A stretch of DNA of 11,898 nucleotides from Planctomycetaceae bacterium (GTDB taxonomy: Bacteria > Planctomycetota > Planctomycetia > Pirellulales > Thermoguttaceae), in NCBI GenBank assembly GCA_031267635.1, contig JAIRYX010000194.1, positions 1 through 11,898 of the forward strand, written 5' to 3'. Both the position numbers and the translations under genes were made by a program. The notes below the pieces were generated by a model. That model searched no databases, was not told the DNA's origin, and saw nothing but the letters and a program-made list of their open reading frames with translations. Shown piece after piece: positions 1 through 8,070 of the stretch. How positions within the stretch are numbered: the stretch's first letter is position 1; each line of letters starts with the position of its first letter.

Positions 1-327
1 AAAACAAATTATAGAAAAACAAAATATATATTTAAACATACTGCACCTTTCAAACAATTTCATTGTGATACTTTGCCACTAAATAAGAAGGCAATATTAA
101 TTCCCCTGTATCACACTTAATACAGTTCTTGATTTTCACTTACTCCTATAGCATTCGTGATATGCGGTACCTCATTATTCAGTTCCATATTCTTTTTTGA
201 TTTACTCTTGCAGATAGAAAATTGAATTTTTCAACACTGACAAAGTAAAAACTTTATCAATAAATTGTTTTAATATATTTTATCACTTTATTTTATTTAT
301 AAAATGGGGAAGGGGGCAACTCTCTCA

Positions 328-385
328 AAGATTATTTTTTCGGAAAAAATCTTAAAACACCAACAAAAACACTCTGCAAGAGTGT
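328..385. repeat. Pair of adjacent stem-loops
   Basis: Two hairpins lie close together. The first (328-353) pairs AAGATT plus four T's with four A's plus AATCTT, with one bulged A. The second (369-385) is a perfect 7-bp stem, ACACTCT/AGAGTGT, with a 3-nt loop. The pairing is seen directly. A role as a terminator or leader element is only a guess, because the second stem is followed by CTCTT rather than a run of T. Confidence 0.35.
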
Positions 386-903
386 CTCTTGTGCGGCATT
401 AGGATAACTCCTATGGAGTAAAAACTTATTGACGCTTTCAAACAACTTGCCACAATCCGAAATAAGCAGAAAAATTAGGTTGTCGAACGCATTTTGTATT
501 TGAAAAAGCAATTTTCACAAAATAATACTTTGAGGGATCGTTGTAATTTTTATCTTGAAAGTCATTTCTCAAGAATTTTCTTTCACGGTAATAAAACAAT
601 AAAACAATTGTCATTGAAAACTTTTTTTCATGTGTCTTGCAAGGATAGTAAACATGGTTATAATAAACCACCATCTGCATTTTTATTTATGCAGGGTAAC
701 AGACAACAGAAGTACTGCGGTTAGCCGTTGTTTTAAGAGAGTTTTTCCGCACGTTCCCATACAAGTTGTTTCTGTCCGTAATATTTTGTTTTGAGGCGTC
801 ATTCTCAAGACAACGGCGGAAACAGATGTTTTAACAACTATGATTTCGGTATTGTCGGCATTTTTTTTGCGGCGGTATCCGATTCCACCAACAAATCAGG
901 AAT

Positions 904-908
904 AGGAG
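904..908 (+). promoter_or_regulatory. Ribosome binding site of hppA
   Basis: AGGAG lies 4 nt before the ATG at 913. It supports that start, which also begins a signal-like hydrophobic segment. Confidence 0.7.
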
Positions 909-912
909 TAAC

Positions 913-3645
913 ATGAAAAATTTAGTTCGTTCCTTTTTGACCATCGCCTTGTTTAGCGCGATGGCAATATTTAGCTTCGCCAATGAAGCCGATCTGAAAA
1001 TTCCCGATCTCCATGCGGGAACATTTGAAACCTTGGGAGGTATTACAGCGTTTAACATCCTGAAATATGGTGCGTTTGTGATTTTAGGAACTCTCGGCGT
1101 CAGCTTGTTCCTGTTCTCTCAAATTTACCGATTGCCGGTTCATAGGGCGATGTCGAGAGTTTCCGATATCATTTATAGAACATGCACGACCTACTTGTTC
1201 CAACAAATTAAATTTTTGGGACTCCTTTTTATATTTGTCGGCGGCGCATACGCGATTTACATTTTCAGTATGCCTGCGTCAGAAGCAGTGGAAGGCGTTG
1301 TTCAACATAGCCGCGTTGGTACATTGGTTCAAGTGCTTATTTACGCGGTTATTGGTATGCTTGGTTCTTCGGCGGTCGCATGGTATGGAATTCGTTTGAA
1401 TACGTATGCCAACTCTAGGACCGCATTTGCCGCGTTAAAAGCCCAACCCTGGGACGTGGTCAATATTCCATTACGTGCCGGCATGAGCGTTGGTTTGTTC
1501 CTCATTTCGCTCGAACTCGTGATGATGGTTTACATTCTTCTCTATGTACCGCGTGAAATTGTCGGTTTATGCTTTCTCGGTTTCGCTATCGGCGAATCGC
1601 TCGGCGCAAGTGCGCTGCGTATCGCGGGTGGTATTTTTACGAAAATTGCCGACATCGGTTCTGATCTGATGAAAATCGTGTTTAAAGTCGGCGAAGACGA
1701 CCCGCGTAATCCAGGCGTGATTGCCGACTGTACCGGCGACAATGCCGGCGACAGCGTCGGTCCGACAGCGGACGGTTTTGAGACTTACGGCGTAACGGGC
1801 GTTGCGCTCATCACGTTCATCGTCCTTGCCATTACGCCGAACATGCTTTTGACAACTGGTGAAAAAACATTTGACGCATGGTATGGAACAGCGTCTGTGG
1901 TTGCTCAAACAGAACAAGAACAAACGCCTTTTCAGAAGTATTTGTCGGAACAGGACAAAATTGAAAAGGAAGGCGTTGATAAAGCGAAAATACACGAATT
2001 TGCACAAGTGAAAGCAACTGCTAAAGCTTACAGCAAAGATGACGAAACGCTTTACAATCGTTACATTGCCGCCGATTATTATGCCCACGATTTGCAGGCA
2101 AAATTGATCGTTTGGATTTTCGCAATGCGGTTTTTGATGGACTTCCTTTCGGGTTGCTCCTATTTTGTCAACCAAGCAATTTCTAAAGCAAAATATGCAG
2201 GAAAGAAAGAGTTTGATTTTGAAGAACCGCTTACGCGTCTTATCTGGATTGCCGCGATTCTTTGCATTGGGACGTCTTTTGTGATGAGTTTCCTGTTGCT
2301 CAACAATTTCGGCTGGGCTTGGTTGAAACTTGCCGGAATTATTGGTTGCGGAACGCTCGCCGCCGTGTTGATTCCCGAATTTACAAAAGTATTTACCAGT
2401 TCCAAATCGAAACATGTTCAAGAAATCGTTACCGCATCCCGCGAAGGCGGTCCATCGTTGAACATTCTTTCCGGTATTATTGCCGGTAACTTCAGCGCGT
2501 TTTGGACGGGCGGTTTGATCGCCGCTTTGATGGCACTTGCTTACGGTATTGCCAATCTTGGTCTTGACCAGATTCTCGGACCTCACGCGCCGGTTTTTGC
2601 GTTCGGTCTTGTCGCGTTTGGATTCCTCTGCATGGGACCTGTTACGATTGCGGTCGATAGTTACGGTCCGGTGACAGATAACGCGCAATCCATTTTCGAG
2701 TTGTCGCAAATTGAAAAAATTCCGGGTATCAAAGAAGAAATTAAAAAAGATTACGGCTTTGATCCTGACTTTGAAATAGGGAAACATTATCTGGAAGCTA
2801 ACGACTCCGCAGGAAACACGTTTAAAGCCACCGCGAAACCGGTGTTAATCGGAACAGCCGTTGCCGGTGCGACAACGATGATTTTTTCAATCATTTTGTT
2901 GTTGCAAAGTAAAGGTCTTCTCAGTCTTGAGCTCACCAACGCTCCGATTATTCTTGGTTTGATTTGCGGCGGCGCTGTGGTGTTTTGGTTTAGCGGCGCA
3001 TCGGCGCAAGCGGTTTCAACCGGCGCTTATCGAGCCGTCGAGTTCATCAAGAAAAATATGAACCTCGACAAAACCGAAGCGGATATTGAAGATTCGAAAA
3101 AAGTGGTGAGAATTTGCACGCAGTATGCCCAAAAAGGGATGATCAACATATTCTTTGCGTTGATTACTTTAACGTTGGCGTTTGCGTTTATTGATCCGAA
3201 CTTTTTTGTCGCGTATCTGGTGTCGATTGCCATATTTGGTTTGTTTCAGGCAATTTACATGGCAAACGCGGGCGGTTCTTGGGATAACGCAAAGAAAGTC
3301 GTTGAAGTTGATCTCAAGGAAAAAGGTTCTGAATTGCATGCCGCCGCCGTCATTGGCGATACGGTCGGCGATCCGTTCAAAGACACTTCATCCGTGTCGC
3401 TCAACCCAATCATTAAATTCTCGACGTTATTTGGACTCTTGGCGACAGAAATTGCCATCGCGTTCAAATACACAAGCGAGAAGATTGGAGAAGCAAAACA
3501 GATTGCTGAAGATGCGGCTGGTGCGCCGGTTTATGGCGGAGCTTATGCTTGGACAACAGTTGTCCTGTCAGTAGTGTTCCTTGCCATTGGACTCTTCTTC
3601 GTGTGGAGATCCTTCTACGGAATGCGGATTCCGAAAAAAGACTAA
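913..3645 (+). CDS. hppA: Membrane-bound ion-translocating pyrophosphatase, large divergent K+-independent type
   Basis: Hydrolyses pyrophosphate in the cytoplasm and pumps H+ (or Na+) across a membrane. The M-PPase signatures appear in order: DIGSD (247-251), EDDPRNP (261-267), the Asp-rich loop with D272, D276, D280 and D287 ending in FETYG, DSYGPVTDNA (582-591), GNTFKATAK (634-642), GGSWDNAKK (from about 787) and GDTVGDPFKDTS (from 815). The product is 910 residues, against roughly 650-800 for most family members. The extra length includes an N-terminal signal-like segment (residues 1-23) and a charged soluble stretch at about 315-395 between membrane helices. K638 sits where K+-dependent enzymes have Ala and K+-independent ones have Lys, so I infer a K+-independent enzyme, a class whose characterised members pump protons. 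Several usually conserved residues differ (GNTF for GNTT, GDS for GDC). The gene ends in three consecutive in-frame TAA codons (3643-3651). It appears monocistronic, with a likely terminator before the next gene. Family is certain; the pumped ion is not. Confidence 0.95.
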   Translation: MKNLVRSFLTIALFSAMAIFSFANEADLKIPDLHAGTFETLGGITAFNILKYGAFVILGTLGVSLFLFSQIYRLPVHRAMSRVSDIIYRTCTTYLFQQIKFLGLLFIFVGGAYAIYIFSMPASEAVEGVVQHSRVGTLVQVLIYAVIGMLGSSAVAWYGIRLNTYANSRTAFAALKAQPWDVVNIPLRAGMSVGLFLISLELVMMVYILLYVPREIVGLCFLGFAIGESLGASALRIAGGIFTKIADIGSDLMKIVFKVGEDDPRNPGVIADCTGDNAGDSVGPTADGFETYGVTGVALITFIVLAITPNMLLTTGEKTFDAWYGTASVVAQTEQEQTPFQKYLSEQDKIEKEGVDKAKIHEFAQVKATAKAYSKDDETLYNRYIAADYYAHDLQAKLIVWIFAMRFLMDFLSGCSYFVNQAISKAKYAGKKEFDFEEPLTRLIWIAAILCIGTSFVMSFLLLNNFGWAWLKLAGIIGCGTLAAVLIPEFTKVFTSSKSKHVQEIVTASREGGPSLNILSGIIAGNFSAFWTGGLIAALMALAYGIANLGLDQILGPHAPVFAFGLVAFGFLCMGPVTIAVDSYGPVTDNAQSIFELSQIEKIPGIKEEIKKDYGFDPDFEIGKHYLEANDSAGNTFKATAKPVLIGTAVAGATTMIFSIILLLQSKGLLSLELTNAPIILGLICGGAVVFWFSGASAQAVSTGAYRAVEFIKKNMNLDKTEADIEDSKKVVRICTQYAQKGMINIFFALITLTLAFAFIDPNFFVAYLVSIAIFGLFQAIYMANAGGSWDNAKKVVEVDLKEKGSELHAAAVIGDTVGDPFKDTSSVSLNPIIKFSTLFGLLATEIAIAFKYTSEKIGEAKQIAEDAAGAPVYGGAYAWTTVVLSVVFLAIGLFFVWRSFYGMRIPKKD

Positions 3646-3651
3646 TAATAA

Positions 3652-3688
3652 GTCGATTGATAAAATCGACGGCATAACATATGCCGTC
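3652..3688. repeat. Overlapping alternative stem-loops after hppA
   Basis: GTCGAT (3652-3657) can pair with ATCGAC (3665-3670). The last bases of that stem also begin a 9-bp perfect hairpin, 3668-3676 with 3680-3688, loop ACA. The two stems compete for 3668-3670, so only one can form fully. They may stabilise the hppA mRNA 3' end; no T-run follows. Confidence 0.4.
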
Positions 3689-3695
3689 TGAAAAT

Positions 3696-3730
3696 AAAAT
3701 GCCGGAGGTTCATTTTGCCTCCGGTGTTTT
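3696..3730 (+). terminator. Likely intrinsic terminator of hppA
   Basis: CCGGAGG (3702-3708) pairs with CCTCCGG (3718-3724) around a 9-nt loop. The stem extends outward through two G-T wobbles into AAAA/TTTT (3696-3699 with 3727-3730). The GC-rich stem flanked by A's on one side and T's on the other fits a terminator that could work in both directions. It sits between hppA and the oxidoreductase gene, so the latter probably has its own promoter or depends on read-through. Confidence 0.6.
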
Positions 3731-3757
3731 ATATCAATGAAATCCAAAGGAAGAAAA

Positions 3758-4762
3758 ATGGAGCGTCTTAAACTTGGAATTGTCGGAGCGGGGCGGCTCG
3801 GTTCGTTTCATGCGTCAAAAGCGACGGCTCACAATGAGGTGGAACTTGTCGGCGTTTATGATGTCAATCGTTTTGGTGCGGAAAAACTCGCCGAAAAATA
3901 TCAATGCCGTGTTTTCGATTCGTTAGCGGAGCTTGCGGAACAAATTCAAGCGGCGGTCATCGCGATTCCTTCCGTTTTGCATTTCGAGACGGCAAAATTT
4001 TTACTCGGAAAGCAGATTTCACTTCTTATCGAAAAGCCAATGACGACAACAAGTTCCGATGCAAAAACTTTGTTGGAACTCGCCGAAAAGAATAGCGTAC
4101 AAATGACTGTAGGACACACGGAACAATACAATCCGGCGTGGTTTTCCGCGAAATCCTTGCTTCAATCGGGTGTTCCATGTTTGATTGACGCTCGCCGCAC
4201 CAGCGGTTATACGTTTCGTTCCACTGACATCGGCGCTGTACTGGACTTGATGATTCACGATTTGGACTTGATTTTGTCGGCTGTACCGTCTAATATTCTC
4301 AAAATTGACGCTTTCAGTTTTTCGACGATTGGAGGATTTGAGGATTTCACGCAAGCAAGATTAACTTTTGAAAACGGGACGGTCGCAAATTTTACTGCGT
4401 CGCGTATTGAGCATGACGTTGAACGCGTGATGAAAGTTTCATCTGCTTATCAAACAATGATTGTAAATTTTGCGACACGAACGATCCGGTCAATTCATGT
4501 GTCCGACGACGTGAAAGTAGGACGTTTTTTGCCGGACCATGTTGCACCGGAAACGATTGCGGAAATCCAGCCCGATTTTATGGTAAAAAATCTTCCTTTC
4601 AGCGAACTCGCGTATGATTCCTGCGACGCTCTTGCAGAAGAAATGGCGGATTTTGTGAATGTTGTTTTGCATCATAAAAAATCAATCGTCCCCGCGTCGC
4701 AGGCGGCTTACGCAGTAGAAATTGCGGAAAAAATATTATCCTGTTCATCAGGTTGTGTATGA
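3758..4762 (+). CDS. Gfo/Idh/MocA family NAD(P)-dependent oxidoreductase, sugar-nucleotide type
   Basis: Predicted cytoplasmic dehydrogenase of 334 residues. The N-terminal Rossmann fold starts with GAGRLG (residues 10-15). The family EKP motif is E92-K93-P94, with K93 the expected catalytic lysine. The C-terminal alpha/beta domain carries VGHTEQYNPA (H120) and LDLMIHDLDLIL, with H167 and the nearby aspartates in the expected active-site position. That last pair of motifs recalls the GnnA-like UDP-N-acetylglucosamine 3-dehydrogenases that help make amide-linked lipid A, but no partner aminotransferase or lpx gene is in the window, so substrate remains open. An in-frame ATG at 3737 would add seven residues (MKSKGRK). 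I prefer 3758 because AAGGA at 3747-3751 sits 6 nt before it, while 3737 has no ribosome site and lies just after the terminator hairpin. Family is secure; the specific activity is inference. Confidence 0.9.
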   Translation: MERLKLGIVGAGRLGSFHASKATAHNEVELVGVYDVNRFGAEKLAEKYQCRVFDSLAELAEQIQAAVIAIPSVLHFETAKFLLGKQISLLIEKPMTTTSSDAKTLLELAEKNSVQMTVGHTEQYNPAWFSAKSLLQSGVPCLIDARRTSGYTFRSTDIGAVLDLMIHDLDLILSAVPSNILKIDAFSFSTIGGFEDFTQARLTFENGTVANFTASRIEHDVERVMKVSSAYQTMIVNFATRTIRSIHVSDDVKVGRFLPDHVAPETIAEIQPDFMVKNLPFSELAYDSCDALAEEMADFVNVVLHHKKSIVPASQAAYAVEIAEKILSCSSGCV

Positions 4763-5149
4763 TAAAATTAAAGAAACTTTAAGAAAAATAGATCCGCAGA
4801 GCCGTTTGACAATAAACGGCAAGATGTGTTCCATAATTTTTTATGGTTCAATTTCGGTTTCGAGTTGATGTATGATAGTTTATACGAGAAAATTAGACCA
4901 CCTGGATTACCAATCATAAGTCTTATCCCTTTTTTGTGTATTTTGTGCAAAATTGGAACGTTTGGTTTCACCTACGGGTAGTTTCAAAGCATCAAATCCG
5001 CTTTCGGAATAGAGCCAAAAATTTTTGTTTACTGCTTGAGTAGATTAGTTAATGCAAATCAATTAAAATTTGGTTGTCATTTTTCAATAAATGACGAAAA
5101 CAAAAAGAGTATAATATATAAATAAATAAAATATGATAAAACAGGAATA
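4763..5149. other. AT-rich intergenic region before the helicase gene
   Basis: No gene is supported here. Visible structures are an AT-rich stem at 4768-4782 (TTAAAG/CTTTAA, loop AAA), a perfect 7-bp hairpin at 4801-4820 (GCCGTTT/AAACGGC, 6-nt loop), and a 7-bp hairpin at 5076-5095 (GTCATTT/AAATGAC). The right end holds the probable promoter of the helicase gene. The 4768-4820 stems could be the 3' end of the oxidoreductase transcript, though neither has a T-run. Confidence 0.5.
5110..5115 (+). promoter_or_regulatory. Candidate -10 box for the helicase gene
   Basis: A perfect TATAAT lies about 35 nt before the GTG start at 5150. No good -35 is found at 16-18 nt; ATGACG at 5091-5096 is only 13 nt away. 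The 5076-5095 hairpin overlaps the -35 zone. The leader would be short, about 30 nt. Confidence 0.4.
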
Positions 5150-7855
5150 GTGAACTTGGCTAGGAATAATAATCAAAAAACCAGCGGTTCCAAGCAGAAA
5201 CGGAATCCGCAAAAAAATCAATTATCGTCTTCGCAACCAATTACAGACAATCAGGAAAACGGTGTTTTCGATCCGATTCCCAGTTACGGTGCGTTTTGGG
5301 AAGAATTTTCTTCTTACGACGATTGGGATGACGACGATGACGACATGCCTATCGAGAAAAAAGTCGCCGCGATGAAAGCGGAAAAAGCGAAGAAAAAGAC
5401 AAAACCTCCAAAGACACAACAAGCTCCTCAAAATCCACAAAACGCTGCAAAAAACGCCACGGACAAAGCTGTACCAAAGTATGCGGCAGGGGTTGTTTCT
5501 GAGGCGGTTTTTGTTTCCGATGCGTCGTTGCTTAACGCGAATACTCGCGGAAAGCCGCAACACCAACTGCCGATGCACGAAGACGAGTGTTTGTTTGATG
5601 ACGAAGACGATAAAGGTTTGACGGTTACCGACGACGGACAAGTTGACCTCTCCGTTGCGTCCGGGCAGAAGCAAAAACACAAGTCAAGTCAGAAGAACAG
5701 ACAACAAAAGCCCCAAAATGTTAATCTGTCTCAAAATAAAAAAGCGGCGAAAAATCCACCGCAGCCAGCGAATACGCCGCACAACAAGCAGCAATCGAAA
5801 CCGCCCGTTATAGAAGTTTCAGAAAACGCGATTGTCGAGCCGCCGGTTGCTGTTACAGTAACACATCAGCCGTCGGAAGCGTTGTCGAAAGGCGCGATAA
5901 TTTCGTTGCGGATTGACGCGACGAAAAAAATGTTAAAACGTTCCACGCGGCAGGAACGTGCGATTCGTAAAGAAGCGGCAAATCTTGTGATTGACGATAC
6001 GTTGAATTATCCGGCAACCTATTTGTCGACGGCAGCGTTTATTTCGCCAGAAACTCCAACAATCACGACAGTCGCCAAAGCAACGGAAACAAATATCCCT
6101 ACGACGAACAAGACGACACGTCGTCAGAAATCGCAAAAAAATCCAACGACGATTTCTGTTGAAAAACCGCCGAAAGTTGCGTCGGTTTCCCCTTCTCTGG
6201 GACGCGAGCCGCCGAAACAATCGCAACGCTCAAAACCGCAAGCGTCGCCGAAACAGGAGTCGATAACTCCCACGCCGCCAAAAAACAATTCGCAAAAGCT
6301 GTTCACGCAGGAATCTCGCGAGTCGATTGTTGCGGCGGAACACGTTAAAAAACCGGAACATACTGTAAAAAAAAAGCAAAGAAACACCGATTCCAGCGAC
6401 ACAAAACGATTCCAGCAAGAAACGTTGCCGAAAGAGCCGAGGGCGTTGATTGATAAATCGGCTGATGAAAAAGAAGCAATTGCGGTTGCGTCTTCGCAAA
6501 TTCCTTCAAAGAAATCGTCGAAAAAACGCGGCAAATCCGGCGGTACGAAACAACAATCGGTAGCCGCCGATTCTTTTGCGGGTACAAAATTTGATGAATC
6601 GCAAATGTCGTCGGCTACGTTTGAAGAGGCGGAGAAAAACGATTTGTCGAAAACTTTCGGCGATTTGCAACTTTCTCAAGTAACATTGGAATCGCTTCGC
6701 TCGGCAAATTATGACGAACCGTCGCCGGTACAGGCGGGAGTAATTCCAGAAATTCTCGCCGGACATGATGTGATGGGACAAGCGCGAACAGGAACAGGCA
6801 AAACGGCAGCGTTTGTCATTCCGATTCTGGAGGGCTGGGACGCTTGTCCGGCTGGCAACGAACCGGTTGCGTTGATTCTCGTGCCGACTCGCGAATTAGC
6901 GGTTCAAGTGCGCGACGAAGCGGAAAAATTAGCGAAAGGACGCGATATAAAAATTGTCGCGTGTTACGGCGGAAAACCGATTGCGCAACAAATCAGCAAA
7001 CTTCAGGAAGGAGTCGATGTTATTGTCGGCACGCCGGGACGAATTTTAGATTTATCGCGGCGGAATGCGTTGGTGTTTCGAGCGTTGATTTGGGTCGTGT
7101 TGGACGAAGCGGATCGAATGCTTGACATCGGTTTTCGTCCGGTGATTGAAAAGATTTTGCGGTTGACTCCGCCTGACCGTCAAACGCTTCTGTTCAGCGC
7201 AACGCTTCCCAAAGATGTGGTGCGGCTTGCTGAACGCTATATGCGGGAACCGAAAGTTCTTGATTTTTCCGAAAAACAAATGGCGGTGGAAACCATCGAC
7301 CAATATTATATCACGATTGACAGCGACCGAAAGTTGGACGGCTTGATTTGTCTATTGAAAGAACAGAATCCGAAACAAGCGATTGTCTTTTGTCGTACAA
7401 AACGCGGAGCGGATCGCCTCAAACGGTTGCTGGAAGATCAATTTAAAAGTCTTGAATCACTACACGGCGACATGTCGCAAAATGTGCGAGACAGTGTGAT
7501 GAAACGCTTTCGCGCGGGAAATTTACAAATTCTTGTCGCCACCGATGTTGTCGGACGCGGAATTGACGTATCTGGAATATCGCACATCATTAATTATGAC
7601 ATTCCGGTTTATTGCGACGATTACGTCCACCGTGTCGGACGCACCGGACGCATGGGACGTGAAGGTACGGCTTACACATTTGTCACCGCCGAAGAAGGAC
7701 AAGAATTAACGCGAATTGAAATGCGAATCAACCAGTTACTCAAACGTGCCGAACTCAAAAACTTTGACGCGGTCTCGCAAATTGTCTCGGAAGAAAAAGA
7801 ACATCCCAAACCAATTTTTGGAAAACCGACTCATCGAGTGAGGAGAGCGTTATAA
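5150..7855 (+). CDS. DEAD-box ATP-dependent RNA helicase with a ~500-residue disordered N-terminal extension
   Basis: Unwinds or remodels RNA in the cytoplasm at the cost of ATP. The helicase core begins at about residue 500: Q-motif region (F503 to EPSPVQ), motif I ARTGTGKT (545-552), PTRELA, TPGR, DEAD (652-655), SAT (683-685), then RecA domain 2 with ATDVVGRGID and motif VI HRVGRTGR (827-834). All catalytic motifs are intact. Only about 67 residues follow motif VI, so there is no DbpA-type RNA-binding domain at the C-terminus. The first 500 residues are low-complexity (Lys, Gln, Asn, Pro, Ser, Thr), with an acidic Asp run near residues 57-66 and a basic patch near 453-465. The start is GTG at 5150 with AGGA at 5143-5146 only 3 nt away; a TTG two codons later (5156) has better spacing (9 nt) and is a possible alternative. 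The core resembles the RhlE/CshA class. The tail's function is unknown. Confidence 0.93.
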   Translation: MNLARNNNQKTSGSKQKRNPQKNQLSSSQPITDNQENGVFDPIPSYGAFWEEFSSYDDWDDDDDDMPIEKKVAAMKAEKAKKKTKPPKTQQAPQNPQNAAKNATDKAVPKYAAGVVSEAVFVSDASLLNANTRGKPQHQLPMHEDECLFDDEDDKGLTVTDDGQVDLSVASGQKQKHKSSQKNRQQKPQNVNLSQNKKAAKNPPQPANTPHNKQQSKPPVIEVSENAIVEPPVAVTVTHQPSEALSKGAIISLRIDATKKMLKRSTRQERAIRKEAANLVIDDTLNYPATYLSTAAFISPETPTITTVAKATETNIPTTNKTTRRQKSQKNPTTISVEKPPKVASVSPSLGREPPKQSQRSKPQASPKQESITPTPPKNNSQKLFTQESRESIVAAEHVKKPEHTVKKKQRNTDSSDTKRFQQETLPKEPRALIDKSADEKEAIAVASSQIPSKKSSKKRGKSGGTKQQSVAADSFAGTKFDESQMSSATFEEAEKNDLSKTFGDLQLSQVTLESLRSANYDEPSPVQAGVIPEILAGHDVMGQARTGTGKTAAFVIPILEGWDACPAGNEPVALILVPTRELAVQVRDEAEKLAKGRDIKIVACYGGKPIAQQISKLQEGVDVIVGTPGRILDLSRRNALVFRALIWVVLDEADRMLDIGFRPVIEKILRLTPPDRQTLLFSATLPKDVVRLAERYMREPKVLDFSEKQMAVETIDQYYITIDSDRKLDGLICLLKEQNPKQAIVFCRTKRGADRLKRLLEDQFKSLESLHGDMSQNVRDSVMKRFRAGNLQILVATDVVGRGIDVSGISHIINYDIPVYCDDYVHRVGRTGRMGREGTAYTFVTAEEGQELTRIEMRINQLLKRAELKNFDAVSQIVSEEKEHPKPIFGKPTHRVRRAL

Positions 7856-7982
7856 GATGAAATGTAAGAGACTCTTATCGGCTTGTTATAATATTCATTG
7901 TTACTATTCATTTTCAATATCAGACTACACACTAATATTGCTTGCGCAGGTATCTTTTGCGTACCTTTCCTTATAGACGTTT

Positions 7983-8044
7983 TTTATTGTCTCAAAGATG
8001 GGGCTAAATCCCTCGCCTTCAATCGAAACTATTGAGACGATAAA
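7983..8044. repeat. 13-bp inverted repeat with 36-nt loop
   Basis: The arm 7983-7995 (TTTATTGTCTCAA) is complementary to 8032-8044 over 13 positions with one G-T wobble. The loop contains a small GGG/CCC stem (near 8000-8013). It lies between the convergent ends of the helicase and Rpn genes, so it could be a bidirectional terminator. It could equally be a remnant boundary of an insertion. Only one copy is present in the window. Confidence 0.55.
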
Positions 8045-8070
8045 TAGCAAACACGATAAAAACACTATCA

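Larger units (their letters stand above)
1..912. other. Long AT-rich non-coding region upstream of hppA
   Basis: No credible gene is visible. The short open frames here, for example 494-724 on the plus strand and 438-680 on the minus strand, have biased AT-driven composition, no convincing ribosome binding site and no recognisable motif. Small inverted repeats are present: 328-353 (AT-rich stem with one bulge), 369-385 (7-bp perfect stem with loop GCA), 407-419 (5-bp stem with loop TAT) and 675-694 (6-bp stem with an 8-nt loop). The 328-419 cluster could be the end of a transcript from further left or a leader structure, but none of these stems is followed by a clean T-run. I recognise no tRNA, riboswitch or IS end. 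Confidence 0.6.

Noticed and set aside
430..457. TTGACG / CACAAT promoter-like pair
   Set aside because: Only 4 of 6 match at the -10, spacing 16 nt, and no gene begins within 450 nt; too weak to list as a feature.
1567..2787. 406-codon open frame on the minus strand
   Set aside because: It lies wholly inside hppA, whose motifs are unmistakable. The antisense product is rich in Arg, Asn, Phe and Cys and has no recognisable domain, as expected from the reverse of a codon-biased gene.
4806..4837. Perfect TTGACA with CATAAT downstream as a promoter for a small RNA
   Set aside because: The spacer is 20 nt, too long for a good sigma-70 promoter, and TTGACA lies in the stem and loop of a hairpin. 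No gene follows closely.
5222..6781. Several antisense open frames opposite the helicase tail
   Set aside because: Their Arg/Phe/Cys-rich products mirror the Lys/Gln/Pro-rich sense codons; the sense frame is continuous with the helicase core.
7983..8044. Possible CRISPR repeat
   Set aside because: The inverted-repeat shape is suggestive, but there is a single copy with no spacer-repeat pattern and no cas genes nearby.
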